This document shows, piece after piece, positions 12,843 through 24,925 of a stretch of DNA of 64,000 nt (position 1 is the stretch's first letter; the number at the start of each line of letters is the position of its first letter). This DNA comes from Carallia brachiata (lineage: Eukaryota > Streptophyta > Magnoliopsida > Malpighiales > Rhizophoraceae): positions 499,427-563,426 of the forward strand of contig JADCRB010000068.1 in NCBI GenBank assembly GCA_021464245.1, written 5' to 3'. Position numbers and translations under genes: made by a program. The notes under the pieces are model-generated. The model saw only the letters and a program-made list of their open reading frames with translations. It was not told the origin of the DNA and made no database searches.

Positions 12843-15023
12843 TTTAACAATTATTTTATATATCTAAAAATATTTTCCCTTCCAACTTATTATACCTACT
12901 ACAACTACTACCAGATCTAGTGGCCTATGAGCTAACATCGAAGCAGAAGAGTTGACGTTACTTCAAATTTTAGCTATCTGTTTGTTTGGTGCTCCGTCAC
13001 GATATTAATGTCCCTCCCTCCAATGCACATTCCCCTTTTGATTTTCCTTCAATTCTTCCCTTGTTTTTTCTTGTTTTTGTAGTTTAATTTATTGGAGCTT
13101 TGCCTTGATGCCCACAATGGAAATCTTTTGAAAAACCATGTAAAAAGCATTATTTAATGCTTGACTCACTCGATAAAAGGCATTCAAAATTGGGGACATT
13201 ACTCTGGTTTGATGTCTGTAGATTATGTGTAATTCTGCAAATTTCCATGGAATTTTTTTTATTTAGAAATAAAAAAATTTTATTATTCACTGAATTGTTA
13301 AAAATAATATCAGCCAAATCTATATATTAGGTCAAGCTATTTTATTTTTCATATTGTTTTTTTCCATTGCACTGGTCTTTCAAATACCCCCAAGTGAACT
13401 TAGTTCAATTGGTTTAGCATCATAAATAAGAGATTAATAAAATGGAAAGAATTAAAACAGGTGTCTTCAAAGTAAGACCAAAACTAAAAGATTAACAAAG
13501 GAAAATTTACTAGTACATTTATATCTACCAACCAACCAAACAAAATACAAAAATATGACCACCTTATGTTGTGGTTCAACAGCAAAGTTACTAAGAGCTA
13601 ACGTTCGACGACGATTCGAATGCTCTAAGGCACAAAGTGGTTTTAAATTTATATATAACTTCTCCAATTCGGCAAAAGGCTAGTGTCCCTTGTTGGAGAC
13701 CGTAAAATTTGCTCTTTAATATATTTAGTGTAACGGTTTAATTCACTGTATGATACACTCAACGTAATTTTCTCTAATAGGATTATGAGGCAACCATCAT
13801 TATCTTTCTATTTTTAAAACAAAAAAAAAACAAAAATATGTTATTGGCGAATAATGCTTTGCAAAATAAATGCAAGATGAGTTTGGAGATCCTGTAATCC
13901 TAAAAAATCCTTCTAAAACAAAAATCTTCCTTCCTCTCCTTAATAATAAAAAATAATAGATCTATTCCTCGTAAGACATTCTAGCAATTAAAGTACAGAT
14001 ATTTTTAAGTCTAAATTCTATAAAAAAATATGAGATTTATAAAAATTAAAAAAATTACTCATTTTATAACAAATAATTTAATAAATTTTTTAATAGATAA
14101 TAACTAATAAAAAATTAAACTCAAGATGAGCCATTATTCTTTTTGACTTCCATTTTTACCGGGCACACGCCATTTACACTATTCATTTTCATATTTTCAA
14201 ATAAATTTTTTTCTGTGGTTTTGCTTTGGTTAGACGCTGCTTTTTTTTTTTTTAATGTGATAAATACGCTTATTTTGTTTTTGGCCAGGCTGAGATTTTG
14301 TGCAGAATTGGTCTGGAGGGGTATATTTGGCAAACGAAAATTATGAGGCCAGCCTGACCGAAGGCCACACCCGCAGGCTACGCTTGGAGTGTCGTAGCGA
14401 ATACTCAGGCCTACTATTGATAAAAAAAATAAAATAATAATACTCTGGCCTACTTACACGCCTATTGGATAAGTTCTTGTTATGCCTTTTCTGGTGAAAA
14501 AATAAAAATAAAAATGACCAAAAATGAAAAAAGATAAATTAAGTAAAAAGAGGAGTGATAGAATGATGGGGAAAAAATACATAGACTAATTAATTATATC
14601 TAATTTAATATCACAAATAAATAAAATTGAATATAAAATAATTATTATACTATCTTCAAATTGTTCTCATGTTACTTATATATTGTTATGTACTTGTCCT
14701 CTCAACCTTAAATTGCGCAAGTATATTTATTAGTTTAAACTTTTAAAAAGATATTCATTTATAAAGTATTATTATTTTGATATAATATCACAATTTAATT
14801 TATCTTATTAATTGTACTAACTGTTTGGTAATTTGACTTTTTTAATTTTTTTATCTAATCAAATCAATCTAATATTATCTGCAACGATGAATCCAGAAAT
14901 TGAAGTGGGGGGCCAAATAGCTATTGAAAAATCATCGAAAATTTTTTTTTTCAATTTTTTTGTCATAAACAGTAACATAAATAATAAAATAATATTATTT
15001 TTTAATAAATAGTAACTTATCCA

Positions 15024-15046
15024 ATATATATATATATATATATATA
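15024..15046. repeat. (TA)n microsatellite
   Basis: TA dinucleotide run in intergenic DNA. Confidence 0.9.
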
Positions 15047-18000
15047 ACCTTCGATTTAAAAAAAAATATAACGGAATGAAAGTAAAATATAAAATATAAA
15101 ATTTAGCGAGAATAAAATATAAATTTTACTATAAATAATAGTATAAATTTATATTTTTTTACAACACTTTCTCTAATAGGGGCAATTGAAGGGAGGTAAA
15201 ATATAAATTGGAGGGATAAAAAGATAAAATTAGTATAAATTATACCTATAATTAACATAAACTTTAAATTTGAAAGTGGACAAATTCCCACCCTCCAATA
15301 CATGTAGATCGGTTGATCATTATCTGAATTTGGCCTGTTCAGTTTAATTTTATTATTGTTCATATTGTTAAAATATTAAGAACCAAGATGGTTTATAAAA
15401 TAGAGGATGAGAAGAGTCAATGGAGTTTTTTTTTTGGGGGGGCCTTGGGGGGGGGGGGGCTAGGTGGGGATGAGAGGGGCGTCGAGTCAATGGAGTTTGA
15501 TTTGTTTTCGTTGATGGCGGAAGGTGAGCTAGAGCCGACAGCTGGTGAAATGTCAATTCATTGGCCAACTATAGAATTAGTTAGTTGCTGCCAATGTCAA
15601 CGGCGGATCTATCAATGCAAACTGTAGACTTGGTTTTGAAAATTTGTGTAATTAAAGGAAAATTTTGTTAAAAATATTTGTTTGTCCTCACAAAAAAATA
15701 TCATTTGCTATTATTGAATATATAAATTATAGTTAAAAAAATTTTATTAGATAAAAAATATGATGTACAAATCTTTCAATTTTTTGAATTCTTTTATCAA
15801 TCTGTATAAATATGTTATTTGCAAGAATTTTTATTTTTAAATGAAGTTGTCTACTTTTTCATCAAATATTCAAAATAAAATATGTATTTATAATAGTGTG
15901 TTTTGTTCTGAATTTATTATTTAATTACAAAAATAATACTATTGTAAAGTTTCTTAATCTATTTTGATTTAATTTTTTTGTCACGTACTTTGTAAATTGA
16001 ACATGAATATATTCTATACTTTGATCGAAAATTTGATGCAATTGCTACAAAATACTGTGCGTTTTTTTTATGGCTAACTTTGCTTGTATTTTTTTATTTA
16101 TATTGCATAATTGCTGTTAGAGTTTCAACATATATAGACATGTTAAACTTTGACATATTTTAGACGCACAATTATATTGCAATATTATTGGGAGATGGGC
16201 AATGAAATCAAATATTTTAGGAAGCTTCTTCCTCTTACTTGAATCTGTAAAAAATCGATTAAATAATAAATATGACAAATAAATAATCACAAAAAAGAAC
16301 ACACCGAATTTTTATATGGAAAACACTTCCAAATCAAAGAGTAAAAGTTATGGAACGCTTTGGTTTAGGAAATAACTCTACCATAATTAACAAATAAGTT
16401 ACACAGGAGGTATAAAACTTCAATTATATCAAACAAATCGAACAACTTTGATTTGCAATAATAGAGAAAGTAAAGGGTTCTCCTAAGCAGATTAGCTATG
16501 TTCTATAAACAACAAGCTAAGATACAGACCTCAAAACTATAATCTATGAACTTCCATATGTTCTCTATCAACTGACCAAATTTCAACTCAATCGGATCAC
16601 AGATGATTGTTTATCAACACAGTTTTACCAACATTGTCATGGACGAGAGAATAGAGAATCAACAGAAATTCAAGTCCCAATTCTGATCAAAAAACTGCCC
16701 TTGTAGAACTCCAAAAAACAATCCAACTATCCATAGTTAAGATATATGTGTTCCCTATCTACTGACTAAAAATCAGTTCGATTAGACCTCAAATCATCTT
16801 CTGATTGTAAGGTTGGTCAAAACTGCACGTAAAAAAATTGCCCAAAATGCAGACCTATGCAAACTGATAAAAACACAACTTATAGTCAACGAAACTCGAT
16901 CTCCACTGTTCAAAATTAGGTAATATTTGTCTTTTATCAGTCCAAGAAATTTTGGTTTGATCGAACCACGACTCAAGGTCAAAGATGACTGTTTCAAATT
17001 AAAAAAATTTTCAACTTTCTAATTGTGAAGTCAAAAATGACTGTCTTAAATTAAAAAAATTTTCAATAACCACAGCTTTCTCTTCCTCTCAAAATTAAGT
17101 TTTTCAGTAACTTAAACATATATTTATATATGTATATGTTAATTATACATTTTGAGCTAATGACCAAAATATCCCTCATTAACTTACACCAAACACAGTA
17201 TTACATAAAAATTTTTCATATAAGAAAAGACCTAACACCCAAACAAATTTTAAATTAAAATTTCTCTACATAAAAAATAACCTAAAATCTAATATATATT
17301 ATAATTATTAGATCCATATTTATCATTCTCATCGTTAACTATGATTGCACATAGAAAAATAGAAATATACTGGTGACGGTGATGACAGTGCAATTCAAAT
17401 TTTGGACGGACCCAAATCAACTTGTCCTGTAATTTTTCTATTTCTCTTACACATTGTTGTCCCACAAAATTTTTTTGATCTGCTCGGACCGATGTTTGGG
17501 CTCGTTAAATCAATAATTCTCTTTTTTTAATTAAAAATGAATATGACAAGCAAGAGTGGTTGGTTCTGCTACCGTCAGCCAGCACCCACAATTGGCGAAC
17601 ACAACTTCCATTATTGGGATTGCTTTTCCTAGTAGTGCTTTGGTCTCCTATTGTAAAATAATTTTAGGATCATCGACGATAAAAATAAAAATGAAATGAA
17701 AGCTACACAATCATCCAAATAATTGAGTGGAATTCCAAAGTGATAGATACATAGATAGAGGCTGTCACCTCGAATTGAGATGTTTTTATGAAAATGTTTT
17801 CACCTAATTGAGGAAACTATATAAACACTGATAACATGTCCTGTGAGAGAAAAAGATCAACTAAACATTTTTTTAACAATACTTGAGAAGGTACGCAATA
17901 ATTAATTAATATTTTAATTATTTAATTATAAAAAATATATTAAATTTAAATAAAAAAATAAATAAATTATTGTCTTTTACGTACTTAACTAAATATAATA

Positions 18001-18064
18001 AATAACAAACTCCTTTTTAAAGTTGGCCAGAGCATCCGGCAGTTTTTAACTAATGGGCATTTTT

Positions 18065-18092
18065 GGTGGTGATCTATGTATGGATCACCACC
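18065..18092. repeat. short perfect hairpin
   Basis: GGTGGTGATC (18065-18074), an 8-base spacer, then the exact inverse GATCACCACC (18083-18092). It is isolated in intergenic DNA and more GC-rich than its surroundings. Role unknown; too short on its own for a microRNA precursor. Confidence 0.6.
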
Positions 18093-19476
18093 CAGCAATT
18101 GGAGAAAGATGTGTCAGGAACCACGATATGTGAATTGGAAATTTTCATCCACATATTAGTCCTTGTGATGTCCAGCGAGTTTTGAAGCCCCAGCCTTTTG
18201 ATCTGGCATTATAATTATTATTATTGGTCTGTCAAGAATTTAACTTCACATCCTCGAAGGATGGCACGGGTTTTGTTGGTTTTAAACTACTTTACATTAA
18301 TTAATTGAACATAAGCTTCATGGTCTGGTGGAAGTCCAGGATCTCCTAATGGTAACTTTATAAATTAGTCATACCCATCATAGAGCCAATAGAGGAAATT
18401 GTAGGTGACTTTGAGGAATTATTAATCCCTTTACCAATTTAGCGATAATTTGGTGAGGTTAAGGCAAGAGGCAAACCATCATGATTAGTCGTTATTGGTA
18501 TTCACTATTTTGGTACTGACATATAACAATGTTGTGATGATTTTAAAGCGTTCAAAATAGCTCTTTCAGCTTATTTAAACCAAGTTTTTCACTAAATTCA
18601 ACTCAACCATAGAGATATTATTCAATTTAGTTCATTTAGTGATTTAAATCCTAGATTTAAGCTCTTGTTTGGTATAAATTTTCAAACAAATAAACTAAAT
18701 TATACTATTTTGTTTTTTAAGTTATATGATGGATCGAATCAAATTATATTTTATGCAAATGTCAGCTATTTAATTGTGAACTAATAGTGTATTTTAAAGT
18801 GTAAGAACTCAATTAAATTATCGTGATTGAGAAATTATAATAACTAACAAAAATTTGTGAAATTAAATTGAATTGAATTCTATAAATTTTTTTTTTTTCA
18901 ACGTGGCAGGATTTCACATTAAATTTTTTCTTGAATGTACGCGACGAGAAACCAACCCGGCGGTGTGCGTGTATAATTATCTGTTGCACAAGTCATGTTT
19001 CTCTAAAATATATTGTGCTTCGCGACAGACTTTCTTTTCCGCATTTTTTTAATAATTTCTTACCCATTTTTTCAATGATATTATAATTAACAATAATAGA
19101 GGATACATCCAACCAGCAACAAACAATAATAATAGAGGCGTGTTTCATGAAAATAATTTCCTTAAAATTTTTTTAAAAAGGTCCCAATTCCTCCTTTATA
19201 CTGAAGTTTTACGAATCAAACAGGAAGATATAAATCACTTTTTGATCTCTTAAATTTGACACTTTTGTAAAGGGTATTATTATTTACACGTTAAAATTGT
19301 TCCCATACACCCACGTAATAAAATACAAATAGGGCCTACACTTGTATTTTTTTGCGTGTATGAGACAAATATGGTGTGTGTATATACCAATTAGTTTTTG
19401 TAAATCATAGACACTTTGAATTTGCATTAAAATTGGTCTCATGATTTACATAATTACATATTTGTGTCTTTTCTTG

Positions 19477-20030
19477 TTAATCAACCAATAAAATGTTTCA
19501 TGTGACATGCAGTCAAACGTCACTCAGACGCTACGGGACATTTTAGGTGTCATGTTATTATTTTATGATGACATAACATTTTTAAAAACTAAAAATTTGA
19601 AGAAAAAAATAAAAAAGTAAAAAAAGAAATCTTAAAAAGTTCAAAAAAACTCCAAATTTCCAAAAAAAAAATCTGAAATTAAAAAAAACTTGAATTGTTT
19701 TCCTAAAATTATGAAAATTCCAAAATTTCATAAAAAATAAAAAAAAATTAAAACTAAGAAAAATTTAACTCCAAAGTAACTTTTTTTTAGGAAAAAAGTA
19801 ACAAAAATTTTAAATCTTTAGAATCTTGTAGTTTTATTAATTTTGGATTTTTGTAACATTTTGTAATTTTCCATATGTTTTAGTCCCTTAATATTAGTCA
19901 ACCGTTAAACATGTCATATGACACGTGGTTCATGCCATGTCAGACACTGTGGGACACGTCAGATGCTATACCATCATTTTTTATGACGTACCATTTAAAC
20001 AAATTTCAAATTTTTAAAAATGAAATTTTA
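19477..20030. repeat. diverged direct duplication
   Basis: Two related segments about 415 bases apart (about 19477-19620 and 19892-20030). Both carry, in order, an AATCAACC/AGTCAACC block, a CATGTGACATG/CATATGACACG block, a CAGACRCT block with GGGACA, and a final ATGAYGTACC/ATGACATAAC block followed by A-rich sequence. They look like two old copies of one repeat. Confidence 0.45.
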
Positions 20031-21127
20031 AAAAAAACTTTAAAAAAATTAAAAAAATTACGAAAATTCTAAAAAATGTAAAAAATCTGAAATATTCTAA
20101 AAATTGTAAAAATTTTATAAAATTCTTCTCTCCATTGAATGTCAACTATTTACAAAGAAAACTCATCAATATGGAAATAAAACAGAAAACATTGCACAAG
20201 ATGCAGGTTTTGGTTGGCTTAACTTTCAAGGAAAGTATGAGAGCTTTTAGCTTAGGGAGGTAAAGGCAAGAGAAAATATATACAAAAGAAAGTTGGGAGA
20301 GATATGAGAAGACATTTATCATAAGTATTTAATTGAATTTTAATTTCATAATTAATGAAGGGGATTTCCAATTAGCAAGCACCATGCATTAAATATAAGT
20401 ATTAATATCATATTAATGTGGTAAGTTACCATAAACTAAACTAAAAGACCAAAGGTTTTTCGTTTTCCAAACAATTCATTAGTTCACACCATTTAAACAA
20501 AGAAGTTAAGGTAATTAAAAGATTCAATTCATCAATTCACACATCAAATGTAAAATGAAGAAAAAGCAAAAGCTACTCAGTAAATGGATGATGAGTGGAC
20601 TTGAAAAATTAGGAAAAAGAAATGATAAAAATCATTAAAAGACGTAATTCAAATGTTGAAACTAATCACTGATCCAAATACCATAATATTCCAATGATTC
20701 TTTTGACCAAACAAGTAATTATAACTATTGTTGCTTCTTTTTTTCTTTTTTTTTTTTCCTCAAATCCATAGATTTTTTTTTAAGTACAAAGAAGCAATAA
20801 AAAGAATCCACAGAATTCACTTTATGCACAGAACATAAATTCCACATTAAATCAGAATGATTGCCAAAAAAAGGATTCAAATCATGTTTTCTACACTAGT
20901 GCTGTACACAGAAAACAATATCCAGCTAATCATTTTAAACCTGTTTATTTTTGTTTTAGCATAATATGGTAGAAAGAATACCTTGTTATGTCTGGACTTA
21001 AATTTTTTTTTTTAAAAAATATCTTAGACCTACACTAACTAATTTGAGAAAATGAGACAATTGGGAAGGTCTCATATTGATACTTATGAACAACTCCACT
21101 CATCATATGAAAAAAACAATTTGGTGC

Positions 21128-21243
21128 AGATATTGCACCCCAGTATTCCGGAGAAGAAGCAGCGTTAAGCCATAGGGAAGATGAAGCAGAAGAGAAAACC
21201 AAGGAGAAGGCAGCCTCGACAAGTGGTTACACTCATACATAGT
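21128..21243 (+). other. coding-like fragment, possible orphan terminal exon
   Basis: A GC-richer island in AT-rich DNA. After GTGCAG (acceptor-like) one frame reads about 38 residues rich in Glu, Lys and Ala (for example EDEAEEKTKEKAASTSGYT) and ends at a TAG at 21241-21243. There is no partner exon, no start codon and no recognisable domain. It may be the relic of a gene's last exon or chance. Confidence 0.2.
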
Positions 21244-21775
21244 ATAGATGATTTTTAGACTGGAGCGTTCCATTGTTTTTCCTTTTTAATTTGAAGGGAT
21301 TCTTACGTAAAAATTAATACATAAAAATTAATGTGTTCCGTTTTATAATTGTTTGATTGCTATATTTACTATTCAATCATTTCTTCGTAAGTTTAAACAA
21401 GTATGAAAGACTTCTTGAGTTATTTGATTTCATTGGCCCTCCTCGCTTCCTACCCTAGGCTTTCCTTTTCTACAATGATGCCTTGTTCTCTTTGTACAAA
21501 TCTTGCAAATACGGTAAATCATGCAAATCATGCAAAACCGTGTCATCCACATTCTTATTTTTAATGTTTTGTTTTAATTAGTGAGCGCCATGTCATGTCG
21601 TGCTAGGTACGATCAATTTTTTTTTTTAAAATACGATCAATTTTTTTTTTAAACTCAGTTATTTTGTGCATTCTAAGGCAAGATCGATTTATTTTTTGTA
21701 TTGTGTAGTGTCATATTAAAAAATTAAATAATGAATTTGATAAAATCAAAAGTCTAGACATTATAGATTCATATC

Positions 21776-23214
21776 TAGAGATGGCAAACGAGCGAATTAG
21801 GTCGGTTTTAAGTTAAATTTTTCAAATTTCGAATTATTTGAGTTTCAAGTTATTTGAGTCTCGAGATCATTTAGATTTCGGGTTCATTAGGTCTCGAGTC
21901 CATTGGATTTTAGGTTCTTTTGGTCTTGGGTATTTGAAGTTTCGAATTACTTCAAATCAGGTTGCTTGCGTTTTGGGTCTGATTCGGATAAGTTTCGAAT
22001 TAATCTATTACAATATTTTTCTTTTATCGAACTCAAAAATTAAGTTTGCATATTTTACTATAGTACTTAAAACAATTAATCAAAATATGAATAATTAAAT
22101 TTTAATTATTTAAAAATATTAAATTATATAATCTACTAAATAATATTTATAGTTAACATAATAGACAATTAATAAGTAGGAAACATATTATAATTAAATG
22201 TATATTGTATTATTTTACTTCTATTGAATGTTATAAGTATTACGCTATAGCAAGTATATACAACATGCACGTTTAAATATATTGACAAAATATTAATTAA
22301 AATTAAGATAAAATAATTGAATTTCAAAACTACATATTTTTAAAAAACAATATATATATATAAAGATGCGTTTTCTATTTTCTCATTTTTTTCATTTATA
22401 AAGTTTTGTTACTTTTGTAATCACAATTCACAAGGTCAATAAACTAAATATTTTTGGTTAATTACTACAATGATTAAATTATTAGTTAAAAAAAATTTTC
22501 TTTTACATTTAAAACATATATAATTATTTTAAAAAATTGTGCATATTAAAAGATTATATATTTATTTACTTTTCTTTTGCTGTGAAAATTTTTCTTTCAC
22601 TTATTTTTTTAAGGTTTTTCTTCAATGAAAAATTATTTTTATTTTAATTAATTTTTTTATAATCTAACAACATTTATTGAAATTAGAAATTACTTGTATT
22701 TTTCTTTATCTTTATTTTCTTTTATTCTATTTGGTATAGAGTTATCTTGGAAGTTAACTGTATGAAGAATATATAAGTTATATTAAATTTAAAAAATGAG
22801 AAAAATTGAAAATGAATAATTGATTTTTTATATACTTAAACAAATAAGTCACATAATTATATAATAATCTAACGATATAGGGAATAATTAAAAAAATAAT
22901 TATTATTTGAAACGAAAGTAAATCAAATAAAAAATCAATTAAAATTGCAGGTCGGGTTAAGTTAAGATTTGTTCGGGTGTTATGAGTTCGGGTTATTCAG
23001 GTTTCATATTACTCAAATTTCAAATTATTTGAGTTTTAGGACTTTTGAGCTTCAAGTTACTCGGGTTTTAGGTCATTCAACTTTCAAATTGCTTCGGTTT
23101 AGATTCTTTGGGTTACAAATCGTTGATCTTTTTAGTTAAAATAAGCCAAGTAAAATCGAGTTTCAGGCTAATTCAGTTAGATGATTCGGGTTGATTCAAC
23201 TTTTGCCACCTCTA
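21776..23214. mobile_element. non-autonomous hAT-like transposon, about 1.44 kb
   Basis: The left end TAGAGATGGCAAACG and the inverse of the right end TAGAGGTGGCAAAAG match at 13 of 15 positions. This agrees with TAGRGGTGGCAAA-type ends known from plant hAT elements. The flanking octamers TTCATATC and TTTATGCC agree at 5 of 8 positions, which fits a decayed 8-bp target duplication. Both subterminal regions carry many short units of the GGGTTATTYGAGTTTC kind, and the centre is AT-rich. No transposase is encoded. Confidence 0.55.
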
Positions 23215-23600
23215 TTTATGCCATACTATTTATGGGCCACATGCCTGAGCAAATCATCGTGCCTAAAATCATGTTGTATCTTACTTAAGCCATTCATCAT
23301 ATTCAAATTGTGACATGCATGGTTTATAAATAAATAAATATACAATTTAAGTGAAAGATAAAAAAAAAATTACCTTTTATTATTACATATTTAATTTAAG
23401 ATTTGAAATAACTAATTACAAAGATGAAATTTTGGTATTTAACACAAAAAAATACAAACAAAATATTTTTAAGTTTAATCTTAGAAATTTAATTTCATGT
23501 CATTTATGGTCAATATAATATAATACATAATTTTGTACATTTTTGTTGAACTATAATAAGTATATCATATAAATATTATTTCTAATTTTTATGATTCATG

Positions 23601-23997
23601 ATTAATGGTCTGTTTGGATTTTGAGAAATAAATAAGAAAAAAGTTATGAAAAAAAGAAAGTTGTGACAAAAAAAGTTATAAAAAAGAAAATAGGTGAAAA
23701 AATGATGAGAAAGTAATATTTTATATTTGAATTGTATGAGAAAATAGTAAAAACGAAAAGTTTATAATTTAAAATACAAATATATTCTTATAAATAATTT
23801 AATGATAAAATAAGATTGGGGTATTTTCATCGTTCTGCTTCAAGTGATTTTTTTTTTTCACAGGGGTTTTTGACATCACTTGCCAACATAAAATTTCATG
23901 TTGTTGTTTCACATCTGCACAAACAAGGGAAAGTTTCTTGGAAAGCTGCAATTTCTTCCACACTGATTTCTTTCTAGTAAACCAAACACAGCATTAA
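23601..23997. mobile_element. MITE with ATTAA flanks
   Basis: ATTAA occurs on both sides (23601-23605 and 23993-23997). The internal ends are inverted: GGTCTGTTTGGATTT on the left and the inverse of AAACCAAACACAGC on the right. The interior is A/T-rich with no coding frame. The 5-bp flanks may be a target duplication. Confidence 0.42.
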
Positions 23998-24132
23998 GAA
24001 AAAAGAAAGAACAATATTATCTCAAATAAAAGTAAAAAAAATATAAAAAGCATTTCACTGCCTTGCCCTAATTGCAAGAGATCAACTCTTGGCTTTTCAC
24101 TTTTAAGGAGTCGCTCCAAAACCTAGGTTGTA

Positions 24133-24270
24133 TTTTTTTTTTTTTTTGTTTACAAAGAGTCTTATTTGGCATATAAGAGGAGAGAGAAATGAGATTTGTG
24201 GGGATTGAATCCTCCACCTCATAGTTGAGGGACACTCCTTTCAACTATTATAACAAATGCTCAGCTTCAC
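24133..24270 (-). mobile_element. SINE-like copy
   Basis: On the minus strand there is a pol III B-box-like GATTCAATCC preceded by an A-box-like TAATAGTTGAAAGGAG, and the unit ends in an A-run (T-run at 24133-24147 on the plus strand). A diverged relative with the same order lies at 30744-30900. SINE is inferred from this architecture only. Confidence 0.42.
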
Positions 24271-24908
24271 TTAGGTCGTATTTAACTAATGTCTAAGTTG
24301 TGACTAGACCGTAATTGGGCTCAAGTTGTGTATTGGTCACGAGTTGTGCTAAAATCGGCCCACAAATGATGAAATCTAAGCCCAACTTAAGTCCTAATGC
24401 TCGTAGTTGAGCTCCAAGATGACAAAAAAAAGATGACAAAAAAAAAAAATACCTAGCTCGAACATGGTAGTGTTTAGCTAAGCATGACCCATATTAGATC
24501 GAACCAGGTTAGACCATGTGCCGCCCGACTCATTTTACATGTCTATTTCCAATTAGGACCACAGGGCTTGACTTGAGGGGTGGCCTACGATAGAGGGTGG
24601 AGGTTCTGTTTTTTTTTTTTTTTTTTTTGGTTAAAAGGGTGGAGGTTCTTAATCAACTCAAAACTCCTGGACGTTCATATAAATGGAGTTGGGGATGGAA
24701 GCATGGAAGTTGTGGAATCAGGTTTGAAACAATTGGGCCTAACATGTGGGGGCCTGTCATTTTCCACTGTACATATAATGGGCCTAAAAACATGGCCATC
24801 TGTGGAGAATATGGCCCAATTGTTAAACCTCTTTCTTCATTCTTAAACCCTAATCAACGTAACCTTCAAGAACATAGGCGAGAGATAGATCGATTAGATA
24901 GAGATTAG

Positions 24909-24924
24909 AGAGAGAGAGAGAGAA
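24909..24924. repeat. (GA)n run in thioredoxin o leader
   Basis: GA dinucleotide run directly before the start codon at 24926. Confidence 0.85.
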
Positions 24925-24925
24925 A

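Larger units (their letters stand above)
12417..21770. other. gene-poor AT-rich intergenic stretch
   Basis: No gene can be supported. It contains palindromic and tandem repeats listed separately, a TA microsatellite at 15024-15046, G-rich runs near 15436-15470, and a block at about 16290-17100 that looks like decayed repeat DNA, with two near-identical short segments containing TTAAATTAAAAAAATTTTCAA-like sequence near 16997 and 17048. An exon-like fragment near 21128 is listed separately. Confidence 0.6.

Noticed and set aside
16290..17100. Possible decayed LTR retrotransposon
   Set aside because: The text resembles repeat DNA but I found no long terminal repeats, primer-binding site or polyprotein frame, so no element is called.
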